Shown here in pieces: positions 56,126 to 64,000 of a stretch of 64,000 nucleotides of DNA. The number at the start of each line of letters is the position of its first letter. Position 1 is the stretch's first letter. Both the position numbers and the translations under genes were made by a program. Under the pieces are notes generated by a model, which saw only the letters and a program-made list of their open reading frames with translations, made no database searches and was not told the DNA's origin. This stretch comes from Candidatus Roseilinea sp. (GTDB lineage: Bacteria; Chloroflexota; Anaerolineae; J036; Brachytrichaceae): NCBI GenBank assembly GCA_026003755.1, contig BPHV01000001.1, positions 718,393-782,392 of the forward strand. Direction: 5' to 3'.

Positions 56126-58469
56126 CAGCGCCGACGCCATTCGCACCTTGCAAAATATTGAGCGCCGCCTGCTCTGGCTGAGCACATTGATGATCCACCA
56201 CGCCAACAACGTGCGCCCCAACCCAGACAAAACCAAAGTCGGCGGCCACCAGGCCAGCGCCGCGTCGTCGGTCAGCATCCTCACCGCCCTCTACTTTCAC
56301 TTCCTCAAACCCACCGATCGCGTGCTGGTCAAGCCCCATGCTGCGCCGGCCTTCCATGCCGCCATGTATCTCATGGGCGTTCTGCCGCGCGCCTACCTCA
56401 CCCGGCTACGCGAATTCGGCGGCATCCAGTCCTACCCCAGCCGCACCAAGGATATCTCACCGGTGGATTTCAGCGGCGGCTCGATGGGCCTGGGGCCGGT
56501 TGCACCCACCTTTGCCGCGCTGGTGCAGAAATACGCCGAGGCGCACTTCGGCCACACCACCGCCAATCGCTTCATTGCCATCAGCGGCGACGCCGAGCTG
56601 GACGAAGGCAACATCTGGGAAGCGCTTATCGAGGAGGAACTGCAGCGCTTGCCGAACACGATCTGGATCGTTGACCTAAACCGGCAGAGCCTCGACCGCA
56701 TCACGCCGGGCGTGCGCGCGGCCAAGCTCAAAAAGCTGTTCGCCGATTGCGAATGGCGCGTGCTCGAAGCGAAATACGGCCACGACCTACAGGCCGTCTT
56801 CGCCTGCCCCGGCGGCGAGGCGTTGCGTCAGTGCATTGACGACATGAGCAACGAGGAATACCAACATCTCATCCGCAGCGACGGCGCCACCGTCCGCGAA
56901 GCGCTCGCCCGACGACGCTACGGCCAGGACATCCTGCGCTGCCTGCGCGACGTGAGCGACGCGCAGTTGCCGGCTTTGCTCGGCAACCTCGGCGGCCACG
57001 ACCTGCGATTGCTCATAGATCAGCTCCACGAAGCCGAACGGACAACCGACCGCCCCAGCGTGATATTTGCGTACACCATCAAAGGCTACGGCCTGCCGAT
57101 TTACGGCGATCCGGCTAACCACGCAGCGCTGCTCAGCGCGGAGCGCATCAACGAGCTTCGCGCTTCCCTCGGGCTGACCGAAGCCACGCAATGGGACGGC
57201 TTCGACCCCGACTCACCGGAGGGGCGCCTATGCGCGGAACGCGGCCAATTCCTGCGCCTCAAGGAGCGCGCCCGCGACATCCCACCGACGCCGGTGCAGG
57301 CGGCGGACGTGCCGGATGAACTGAACGCCACCGCGATGCCCATCGTCTCGACGCAAGAGGCGTTCGGGCGCGCCATGATGCGCCTGGCCGATGTGCCTAA
57401 GGTCGGCGCGCGCATCGTCACCTCGTCGGCGGATGTGTCGGTCAGCACAAACTTGGGCGGATGGATCAACAAAGTCGGCACGTTCACCCTGCGCGAGGCC
57501 ACCGACTACGAGGCCGGCCGCGCGCGCATCCTCAACTGGCAGCTCGGCAGCCAGGGGCAGCACATCGAGATGGGCATCGCCGAGATGAACCTGTTCTCGC
57601 TGATCGGGCAGATGGGCATGGCGCACGAACTCATGGGCCAGTTGCTCTTCCCCATCGGCACAGTCTATGACCCATTCGTCTGCCGCGGGCTGGACGCCAT
57701 CATCTACGGCTTGTACTCAGGGGCAAAGTTCATCTTCGTCGCCACGCCCAGCGGCGTGACGCTGGCCCCAGAAGGAGGCGCGCACCAATCGTCGGTCACG
57801 CCCTCGCTCGGCATCGAGCTGCCCGAGTTGGACTACTACGAGCCGACCTTCGCCATCGAAGTGGAATGGGCGCTGTGCGAGGCGCTCAAGCAGTGCTGCG
57901 ACCGGCAAGGTGGGCGCTCTTCATACTTGCGCCTGTCCACCAAGCCGATCGAACAAGCGTTGCTCGAGCCGGTGATGGCGCGACTAGGCAAGGACGAACT
58001 CCGGCGGCAATTCCTGGCCGGCGGCTACGTCGTCCACCGCTCCCCTGCTCCCCTTGACCCGCAGTCGGCGCTGCACATCGTCACCACCGGCGTGATGCTG
58101 CCCGAGGCGCTCGAAGCCGCACATTACCTCGAAAGCGAGGGCGTTGCGGTCAACCTGATTAACCTCACCAGCCCACGCCGCGCCTACGACGACTGGCACG
58201 CGGCGCAACAGCGCGGCGATGATGCGCATCACCTCGCAGCGCTCATCCCCGCCGACGCCCGGCGCGCGCCCATCCTCACCGTTCACGACGCCGCGCCGCA
58301 TGCCCTGGCCTGGGTCGGCAGCGTCTTCGGCCAAAAGACCCGAGCGCTCGGCGTGACCAAGTTCGGCCAATCCGGCTACCGCGCCGACCTATACCGCCAC
58401 TTCCACATTGACGCGGAGAGCATCATCCGACACGGCTTCGCGCTGGTGGATGAATCGCTGCGCAGCTAG
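56085..58469 (+). CDS. AceE-like pyruvate dehydrogenase E1 / transketolase-family enzyme
   Basis: 794 aa, homodimeric-E1 architecture, somewhat shorter than E. coli AceE (887). ThDP domain: GGHQASAASSVSILTALYFHFL, DRVLVKPHAAPAFHAAMYLMG, YPSRTKDISPVDFSGGSMGLG and GDAELDEGNIWEA with the Mg2+/ThDP motif ending DLNRQSLDR. The transketolase pyrimidine domain has TSSADVSVSTNLGGWINK and QGQHIEMGIAEMNLFSLIGQMGM with the catalytic Glu. C-terminal domain: HIVTTGVMLPEALEAAHYLESEGVAVNLINLTSPRRAYDDW. It likely decarboxylates a 2-oxo acid. No E2 or E3 gene is nearby, so a free-standing role is possible. Confidence 0.83.
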   Translation: MTIAPAVPTTTAVDSADAIRTLQNIERRLLWLSTLMIHHANNVRPNPDKTKVGGHQASAASSVSILTALYFHFLKPTDRVLVKPHAAPAFHAAMYLMGVLPRAYLTRLREFGGIQSYPSRTKDISPVDFSGGSMGLGPVAPTFAALVQKYAEAHFGHTTANRFIAISGDAELDEGNIWEALIEEELQRLPNTIWIVDLNRQSLDRITPGVRAAKLKKLFADCEWRVLEAKYGHDLQAVFACPGGEALRQCIDDMSNEEYQHLIRSDGATVREALARRRYGQDILRCLRDVSDAQLPALLGNLGGHDLRLLIDQLHEAERTTDRPSVIFAYTIKGYGLPIYGDPANHAALLSAERINELRASLGLTEATQWDGFDPDSPEGRLCAERGQFLRLKERARDIPPTPVQAADVPDELNATAMPIVSTQEAFGRAMMRLADVPKVGARIVTSSADVSVSTNLGGWINKVGTFTLREATDYEAGRARILNWQLGSQGQHIEMGIAEMNLFSLIGQMGMAHELMGQLLFPIGTVYDPFVCRGLDAIIYGLYSGAKFIFVATPSGVTLAPEGGAHQSSVTPSLGIELPELDYYEPTFAIEVEWALCEALKQCCDRQGGRSSYLRLSTKPIEQALLEPVMARLGKDELRRQFLAGGYVVHRSPAPLDPQSALHIVTTGVMLPEALEAAHYLESEGVAVNLINLTSPRRAYDDWHAAQQRGDDAHHLAALIPADARRAPILTVHDAAPHALAWVGSVFGQKTRALGVTKFGQSGYRADLYRHFHIDAESIIRHGFALVDESLRS

Positions 58470-58555
58470 ACCCCGCCGCGTGAGACAACGTCCGCGCCTT
58501 GTCCCAACGCCCGCGCAAGTTTGGGGCGCGCCGGCGATGGTAGATTTAGCACCGC

Positions 58556-59641
58556 ATGGCGAAGCTCATCATTCTCGGCGCGTGGCTCGGTGCCGCCCTT
58601 GGATTCGTTGCATGCGCGCCGCTCAGCATCCGCGCCCCGTTCACATCGGAGCCAAGCCAACCGCACAACACACTCATCCCGGCAACATACTACCCAACGG
58701 CGACGCCACTCCCCACCTGGACGCCGTCGCCACGACCAACCCTGCCTTCGCCGACCGTTGCGCCGCCGAGCGCGACGCCGGCGCCATCGGCGACCGCAAC
58801 GCCCGAACCCACGGCTGCGCCCCGGCCCACCCTGCCTCCGCCGCCCACGCTTACGCCTGCCCCTACGCCCACGCCCACGATGGCGCCCACTGCTGGCGAA
58901 GCCACGCCGCGCGCGTTTGCCATCGCCGCCAACGCGCAAGGCCCCTCGGCGAGCAGCGCCGCCTGCCCGGTCGTCGCCTCCGGCTACGACCTCGTGCCGT
59001 TCGAGGGGCCGCCCTACAAGAACAACGCGCTGACCGACCACAACGCCGATTTGCGCCTCTCGGTGCTCGGGATTACGCCAACGGATGCGCCGCCGACGCT
59101 GGTGGATTACGATGGCCCCACCGACCCCGATGCGCCGAAGCTGCACAGCCTGTTCCCGGCCAACCGCACCCCGACCCTCCTGCGCGCATACCTGCGCTTC
59201 GACTGGATATGGGACGAAGGCCAGGGCGAACCCTATGGACGGCGCGGCGGGTTGAACTTGGACTGGCCGGCCGCTGCGCTCGAGCTGGCAGCCACGCCGG
59301 GCGAAACGATCTATCCGCCGTCGCGCGGCCCGGTCATCTACAGCAGCGGCGCCATTGCGCTCGTGCTCTTCGCCAATGAACGCGAACTCACGCTGGGCTT
59401 CTCAAGACACGACGATGTGGGCGCCGGCTATGTCGTCCACCTGTTGAACCTGTGCGTGGACCCGAACCTGGTCGCGCTTTACCGCGCGCAACTGAACAAC
59501 GGGCGGCGCGCCACCGGCCACCTCCCCGCCGTACGCAATGCCCAGCCGCTCGGCACGGCCATCGGCTCGCTCATCGTGGCCGTGCGCGACCGCGGCGCCT
59601 TCCTCGATCCCCGCTCGCGCAAGGACTGGTGGCCGCGCTGA
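58556..59641 (+). CDS. Pro/Thr-rich lipoprotein of unknown function
   Basis: 361 aa. MAKLIILGAWLGAALGFVAC is a lipoprotein signal. Residues ~45-120 are a low-complexity Pro/Thr/Ala stalk (ATPLPTWTPSPRPTLPSPTV..). The C-terminal ~240 residues form an unrecognised folded domain with LVPFEGPPYKNNALTDHNADLRL, LLRAYLRFDWIWDEGQGEPYG, ETIYPPSRGPVIYSSGAIAL and SLIVAVRDRGAFLDPRSRKDWWPR. The stalk-plus-domain layout suggests display above the cell surface. A TAGATT hexamer ends 9 nt before the ATG. Confidence 0.72.
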   Translation: MAKLIILGAWLGAALGFVACAPLSIRAPFTSEPSQPHNTLIPATYYPTATPLPTWTPSPRPTLPSPTVAPPSATPAPSATATPEPTAAPRPTLPPPPTLTPAPTPTPTMAPTAGEATPRAFAIAANAQGPSASSAACPVVASGYDLVPFEGPPYKNNALTDHNADLRLSVLGITPTDAPPTLVDYDGPTDPDAPKLHSLFPANRTPTLLRAYLRFDWIWDEGQGEPYGRRGGLNLDWPAAALELAATPGETIYPPSRGPVIYSSGAIALVLFANERELTLGFSRHDDVGAGYVVHLLNLCVDPNLVALYRAQLNNGRRATGHLPAVRNAQPLGTAIGSLIVAVRDRGAFLDPRSRKDWWPR

Positions 59642-59650
59642 GCGCAATTC

Positions 59651-59659
59651 TGGTATAAT
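59651..59659 (+). promoter_or_regulatory. Extended -10 promoter of tRNA-Lys
   Basis: TGGTATAAT (TGn plus TATAAT) ends 19 nt before the tRNA 5' end; no -35 is needed for an extended -10. Confidence 0.55.
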
Positions 59660-59678
59660 GCGCGTCGAAAGAGAGCAT

Positions 59679-59751
<73 letters not shown>

Positions 59752-59754
59752 CTG

Positions 59755-59792
59755 AGCGGACGAACGTTCGGTTCGTCCGCTTATTTTTTTTT
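59755..59792 (+). terminator. Rho-independent terminator of tRNA-Lys
   Basis: Perfect 11-bp stem AGCGGACGAAC (59755-59765) with GTTCGTCCGCT (59771-59781), loop GTTCG, then TA and nine T. Confidence 0.86.
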
Positions 59793-59915
59793 GCCGGGCT
59801 TCATCCCTCTCTCAGCTTATTTGCCTATAGTCGCGCGCGAATTGAAATGCAGCGCAGCCGCGCCGCGCTCAAGCCGGCGTCATGCCGAACGCGCCTAAGG
59901 GGAGAAGAGAGGGTC

Positions 59916-61472
59916 ATGCGCCAAAAAGACTCGAAAGAACGAAAGCCAAACCGGCTGGCAGGCCTGGCATGTTGCGCAGCGCTCGCACTCAGCGCATGCG
60001 GCAACCCCCTCAGACAAGAACCAACGCCCCAACTCGCCCTTTCCCCGACGCGCACGCCCGTCTCTCAGCGGGAGCAGATCGCGCGCGCACAATCCACGCC
60101 CACCGCGCCTCCGCCCGCCGCTGCGGACACAGCGACGAAGCAGCCCGCATCCACTGCCGCGACCCGCACGCGCTATGCCGCGTGCAGCGCGGTCAAGCCG
60201 AACATCGGTCGCATCGCGCCCAGCCCGACGAGCGACGGCGGGCAGATCGTCTACCTCACCACCGACGGCAACATCATGGTGACCGACCCGACCGGCCGCA
60301 AAACCACCGCGATCACGTCCGACGCCTTCATTTCCGAGAACCGGCAAGCCGGGCGCATCTATCAATTCCCGGCCTTCTCAAGCGACAGCCGTTTTGTCGC
60401 CTTCGTCAGCCTGAGCACCTCCGAAGGCTTCAACGGCTTCACAAGCACCGTCCACGTCGCGCCGGCCTCTGGCGGCGCGATGACCGACCTATACAGCACG
60501 TCCGAATGGAACATCCCCTATGTGGACTGGTCGCCGGACGGCAATCAGGTGGCCTTCCTCACCATCAGCCCGCGCAGCGGCGCCATTCGCGTTGTGGGGC
60601 GCAGCGGCGGCAAGATTGCGATCTTCGACACCGGTTCGCCGACTTACTGGCACTGGCGCGCCGACTCAGCAGCGATGGTCACCCACCTGGGCGGACGGGC
60701 GACGACGCCGGGCCGCGCCAACGTCTCGATCATCGAAGCGAAAGGCTCGGTCAAGGGCAAGCACACCGTCATCGAAGTGTTGCCCGGCGCGTTCCAATCC
60801 CCGCACTGGTCGCCGGACGGCCGACATGTGCTGTTCGTCGCTTACACGAACAATCAAGACGAGCTGGTGTTGGCCGATGCGGGCGGCAAACCGATATGCA
60901 CGCTCGCGCGCATCGAGGACAACGCCTATTTCGCCTGGTCGCCCGATGGCCGGCGCGTCGCCGTCCTGGATACGGCGCCTGCGCCGCAGGGCATCCCGAT
61001 ACCGGCCGCGTTGACAGTCTACGACCTCGCCGTTGGGACGAGTGCAACCATCCACGACGAAGCCTCGATGTTCTTCTGGTCACCCGCCGGCGACAAGTTG
61101 GCCGTTTACTCGATCGTGTTCAACACGACCCCCACGCCGCTGGGCAATGCTGCGGGCAAGCCCAGCGCGCCGTTGGCGCAGACGCGCTCGCCGGCGCTGC
61201 GCATCGAGATCGTGGACGTCAACACCGGCGCCAAGATCAAAGTCGCCGATACCTACCCATCGCGCCAGTTCATCCAGTACTTCCCCTACTTCGATCAATA
61301 CTCGCGCGCCGTCACGCCCTGGTCGCCTGATGGCCGCCGACTCGTCCTGGCCAGCATCTCGCCATCGCGCGAGACGGCGGACGTCGCCGTGGCCACCCTA
61401 AACGCGGCCGGCAGCAGCGTAGACCTGAAACGCATCGCTGCCGGCACGGTTGCATTCTGGTCGCCCCAATGA
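59916..61472 (+). CDS. WD40/TolB-like propeller lipoprotein, paralog 1
   Basis: 518 aa from ATG 59916, which has GAGAGGG upstream. MRQKDSKERKPNRLAGLACCAALALSAC is a lipoprotein signal. A Pro/Thr/Ala-rich linker (residues ~35-85) leads to a propeller with repeated (W)SPDG blades: YVDWSPDGNQVAFLT, SPHWSPDGRHVLFVAY, FAWSPDGRRVAVLD, FFWSPAGDKLAVYS, TPWSPDGRRLVLAS, and a C-terminal VAFWSPQ that probably closes the ring. No enzyme domain. Stop and next start overlap as ATGA, so it is coupled to its paralog. Confidence 0.77.
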   Translation: MRQKDSKERKPNRLAGLACCAALALSACGNPLRQEPTPQLALSPTRTPVSQREQIARAQSTPTAPPPAAADTATKQPASTAATRTRYAACSAVKPNIGRIAPSPTSDGGQIVYLTTDGNIMVTDPTGRKTTAITSDAFISENRQAGRIYQFPAFSSDSRFVAFVSLSTSEGFNGFTSTVHVAPASGGAMTDLYSTSEWNIPYVDWSPDGNQVAFLTISPRSGAIRVVGRSGGKIAIFDTGSPTYWHWRADSAAMVTHLGGRATTPGRANVSIIEAKGSVKGKHTVIEVLPGAFQSPHWSPDGRHVLFVAYTNNQDELVLADAGGKPICTLARIEDNAYFAWSPDGRRVAVLDTAPAPQGIPIPAALTVYDLAVGTSATIHDEASMFFWSPAGDKLAVYSIVFNTTPTPLGNAAGKPSAPLAQTRSPALRIEIVDVNTGAKIKVADTYPSRQFIQYFPYFDQYSRAVTPWSPDGRRLVLASISPSRETADVAVATLNAAGSSVDLKRIAAGTVAFWSPQ

Positions 61473-63046
61473 TGAAACATATGAGCAAGAAAAGAGCGAG
61501 CAGCCCCTACCTCCTCGCAGCGACGACAGTGTGCGCAGCTCTGGGATTGAGCGCGTGTAGCTTCGATGCGCCCACCCAGCAAAAGCTGCGCGTGGAGCTG
61601 CCCCAGGAGTTTCGCCTGCCGCAGAACGATCTGGTCAAGGCCTTTGAGCGCCGCGTGGGACGCATCGCCGTGGTCGCCGAAGACGGCAACATCCTGGTCA
61701 TGGATCAAACCGGCGGCAACATCGTGCGCATCACCCGCGACGGCAACCGTCTGACGCCGGGGAGCAACGAAGCCCTGTTCTACACCTTGCCGGTGTGGTC
61801 GCCCGATGCCAAACAGATCGCCATCGTCGAGCTGACCACCCGACGCACGCCCGCAAACGCCTTGATCGAACTCAACCCAGAGGCGGTTGTCATTCAGCGC
61901 GGGCCGAACAGCATCGTGATCGAGCAAACGGAGGAAGGCCCGACGATGCAGCCGGCCAAGCCGGGCACGCACATCGAGCGCCGGCCACAGCGCGTCATCA
62001 TCCAGCGCAGCGCCGAAGGCGACACGCTCATGTCCAGCGCCATCTATCTGGCCTCGGCGGACGGCAAGCGCCCGTTGCGCGAGATCTTCCTGTCCAAGAC
62101 GCACGACATCCCCTATCTCGACTGGGCGCCAGACGGCTCACACATCGCCTTCCTTGCCCAGAACACCGAGGACCAAACCTACGAGGTCAACCTGATCGCC
62201 ACGCAAGAGGACGCCCGCCCGCGTCGGCTGTTCGTCGGAGAGTCGGTCTTCTGGAATTGGAACCCTGATGGCAAAACGCTAATCGCCAAGGTCGGCGCAT
62301 CGAAAGGTGCGCCAGACCGGCTGCACCTGGTAGACGTCGTCCGCAACCAGGCGACGCGCCTCACGAGCAAAGACCGGCTGGCCTTCCAGTCGCCTCACTT
62401 CTCGCCCGACGGCGGATACATGCTCATCACCGAGTCGGCCGGCGCGGGCCGCAACAAGCTGGTGCTGGCCGACCGGATGGGCAAGCCGCTGCGGACGCTC
62501 ACCGATTTCGAGGGGCGCATCAGCTTCGCATGGTCGCCGACCGGCGCACAGGTCGCCTACGTCGTGCATGCCGACGAGCGCGAGTCTGGCGGCCCGCTCA
62601 CCGTGCTCGAGGTGAACACCGGCGCCAAGAAAGTGATCAGCAACAAACCGGTCGTGGCTTTCTTCTGGTCACCCGACGGCCAGCGCATCGCCAGCTTCAG
62701 CAGCGCCAGCGCCACCGACATCCCACAAGGCTTTAAGGGCTTCGACTTCACGCCGCCGCTGGACGTGCCGTATATGCTCCTGGAGACGATCAACCCCGAG
62801 GACGGCAACGCGCGCGGCCTGTTCTACTTCGCGCCAACGGCGGCCTTCCAGCGGCTCGCCGCCGAGTTCGACCGCTATAGCCGGTCGGTCACCATCTGGT
62901 CGCCGGACAGCCGCAAGCTGGTGTTCACCCTGACCTATGGCAACGCCAACAGCACGCGCGACTACGTACTGGAGACAGAAGCATCGGGCAGCATCAACCC
63001 GCGCGTGCTCGGCAACGGGTCGCTGGCCTTCTGGTCGCCCAGGTGA
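61469..63046 (+). CDS. WD40/TolB-like propeller lipoprotein, paralog 2
   Basis: 525 aa. Signal with lipobox in LLAATTVCAALGLSACSF. The same blade pattern as the upstream gene: PVWSPDAKQIAIVE, YLDWAPDGSHIAFLA, WNWNPDGKTLIAKV, HFSPDGGYMLITE, FAWSPTGAQVAYVV, FFWSPDGQRIASFS, TIWSPDSRKLVFTL, and an identical-style end LAFWSPR. Blade 1 (VGRIAVVAEDGNILVMDQTGGNIVRIT) parallels IGRIAPSPTSDGG in the first copy. It lacks the long linker. Tandem duplication with divergence; likely function as a surface binding pair. ATG 61481 is an alternative start. Confidence 0.77.
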   Translation: MMKHMSKKRASSPYLLAATTVCAALGLSACSFDAPTQQKLRVELPQEFRLPQNDLVKAFERRVGRIAVVAEDGNILVMDQTGGNIVRITRDGNRLTPGSNEALFYTLPVWSPDAKQIAIVELTTRRTPANALIELNPEAVVIQRGPNSIVIEQTEEGPTMQPAKPGTHIERRPQRVIIQRSAEGDTLMSSAIYLASADGKRPLREIFLSKTHDIPYLDWAPDGSHIAFLAQNTEDQTYEVNLIATQEDARPRRLFVGESVFWNWNPDGKTLIAKVGASKGAPDRLHLVDVVRNQATRLTSKDRLAFQSPHFSPDGGYMLITESAGAGRNKLVLADRMGKPLRTLTDFEGRISFAWSPTGAQVAYVVHADERESGGPLTVLEVNTGAKKVISNKPVVAFFWSPDGQRIASFSSASATDIPQGFKGFDFTPPLDVPYMLLETINPEDGNARGLFYFAPTAAFQRLAAEFDRYSRSVTIWSPDSRKLVFTLTYGNANSTRDYVLETEASGSINPRVLGNGSLAFWSPR

Positions 63047-63367
63047 ACCCCCGATGGGCGCTCACAAAGCCGGGTAGATCGCTTCGGCCCCGCGCATGAG
63101 CGGTGCTGGACGACGGCCCGCGCGAGATGGCCGACCTCGCCCTCGCCTGGATGAACAACACGGCGCGCGCGGCGACGCTCCTACCGGACGGCAACCTGCG
63201 CATCTGGCCGCTGTCGGGGCTGACGGCTCACTACGATCCACACGTCAGCCGGCTGGCGGCGGCAATGGCCGTGCTCCGATCGGTAGAGCGCATTCGGCCA
63301 CCATGCGCATGTCGAATTTGTTCGGCTAGCGGATAATCCGCCCTGTATCGCGCTCGACGAGAGACGC
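63047..63367. other. Intergenic stretch, possible degraded gene
   Basis: 321 bp. One frame at 63103-63336 reads MADLALAWMNNTARAATLLPDG and HYDPHVSRLAAAMAVLRSVER before losing sense. It could be the remnant of a gene, but no domain or start context supports it. Confidence 0.3.
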
Positions 63368-64000
63368 ATGATGAGAATCGAAGAACTCGACACGCCCGCG
63401 CTCGTGGTAGACCTCGACAAGCTCGAGGCCAACATCGCCAAGCTCCAGTCCTACCTTTCGTCGCACGGCATCGCCAACCGCCCGCACATCAAAACGCACA
63501 AGATTCCCGAGATCGCGCACATGCAAATCCGGGCCGGCGCAATTGGCATCACCTGCCAAAAGCTCGGCGAGGCCGAGGTGATGGCCGACGCCGGCATCCG
63601 CGACATCTTCATCCCCTACAACCTGCTGGGCGAGCAGAAGCTCGCGCGGCTGGCCAAGCTGATGCAGCGCGCCACGGTCAGCGTGACGGCCGACTCCGAA
63701 GTGACCGCGCGTGGCCTGTCCGAAGCCGCCCAGATGGCCCACCGGCAGTTGACCGTGCTGGTCGAGTTCGACGCCGGCGCGCACCGCTGCGGCGTGCAAT
63801 CGCCGCAGGAGGCCGCCGCGCTGGCGAAACGCATCGCCGGCCTGCCCGGGCTGACCTTCGGCGGGCTGATGTGCTATCCGAACACGCCACGACTCGACCC
63901 GTTCGTGCGCGAGACGCGCGCGCTGCTCGAAGCCGAAGGGCTGGGCGTCACCCGCGTGAGCGGCGGCGGCACCGCGTGCATGTGGCAGGCGCACACCCAT
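63368..64000 (+). CDS. D-threonine-aldolase/alanine-racemase-like PLP enzyme, 3' end outside window
   Basis: 211 aa visible, open at the window end. MMRIEELDTPALVVDLDKLEANI is the standard N-terminus of the DSD1/D-threonine aldolase branch of fold-type III PLP enzymes. RPHIKTHKIPEIA contains the PLP-binding Lys; GITCQKLGEAEVMADAGI, LVEFDAGAHRCGV and SGGGTACM (PLP phosphate-binding loop) follow. Enzymes here cleave D-3-hydroxy amino acids or dehydrate D-serine. The C-terminal metal site that would separate these is beyond the window. ATG 63371 is an alternative start. Confidence 0.88.
   Translation, partial: MMRIEELDTPALVVDLDKLEANIAKLQSYLSSHGIANRPHIKTHKIPEIAHMQIRAGAIGITCQKLGEAEVMADAGIRDIFIPYNLLGEQKLARLAKLMQRATVSVTADSEVTARGLSEAAQMAHRQLTVLVEFDAGAHRCGVQSPQEAAALAKRIAGLPGLTFGGLMCYPNTPRLDPFVRETRALLEAEGLGVTRVSGGGTACMWQAHTH

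Noticed and set aside
63103-63336. 77-aa frame before the PLP enzyme
   Set aside because: Some protein-like stretches, but no domain and weak start; described only as a possible remnant.

Overview
GC-rich chromosomal segment of a bacterium that most resembles Chloroflexota (Anaerolineae-like). This placement is an inference from gene content: secreted proteins with NBR1-Ig-like, DUF11 and WD40/TolB-like domains, a baseplate-J-like membrane protein, heptanucleotide repeats, and a secreted protein ending in LYLPIARR. No rRNA is present to confirm it. The window opens inside a phosphofructokinase gene and closes inside a D-threonine-aldolase/alanine-racemase-like gene.

Layout. 0-5.4 kb: pfkA, an enolase-superfamily enzyme, xdhC, a ccdA-type gene with its first membrane segment moved to the C-terminus, then the ribosomal operon rplU-rpmA-rpmE behind a near-consensus sigma-70 promoter. 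6-14 kb: a LysM/CAP secreted protein, a MazG-like protein, yjbQ, mltG, ruvX, a baseplate-J-like membrane protein and alaS. 14-22 kb: AI-2E-type permease, Fe-alcohol dehydrogenase, glycosyltransferase, VOC and GNAT proteins, a lipoprotein with two solute-binding domains, a methyltransferase and an SDR. 22-24 kb: a phosphate-type response regulator and phoU, with 11-nt-periodic candidate PHO boxes, and tRNA-Arg. 24-25.6 kb: an ISKra4-like insertion sequence with a 9-bp target duplication. 25.6-37.5 kb: aspartate kinase, aquaporin, der (with an in-frame repeat insertion), DUF554, xseB, tRNA-Sec, recA with an SOS box, purA, a DUF6483-like protein, an HDAC-family hydrolase, an MFS transporter and an NBR1-type lipoprotein. 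37.5-41.7 kb: a decayed accessory island in which two inverted copies of an IS5-like element bracket fragments of a methyltransferase and a helicase, with an intact MNT/HEPN toxin-antitoxin pair between them. 41.8-51.3 kb: a SARP/BTAD-NB-ARC-TPR regulator and a giant secreted amylopullulanase. 51.5-64 kb: M24 peptidase, propeller protein, M23 peptidase, xpt, a GntR regulator with an AceE-like pyruvate dehydrogenase, tRNA-Lys, two tandem propeller lipoproteins and the final PLP enzyme.

Two window-wide patterns matter when reading the list. First, many conserved genes carry single-base shifts, nearly all extra bases and often in G/C runs. They cluster at 6-12 kb and 24.5-29.6 kb and most likely reflect consensus error, so these genes are annotated over their full corrected span. 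Second, many start codons lie only 6-11 nt downstream of a TATAAT-like hexamer, which suggests leaderless transcripts are common; the ribosomal operon and the amylopullulanase instead have about 100-nt leaders.
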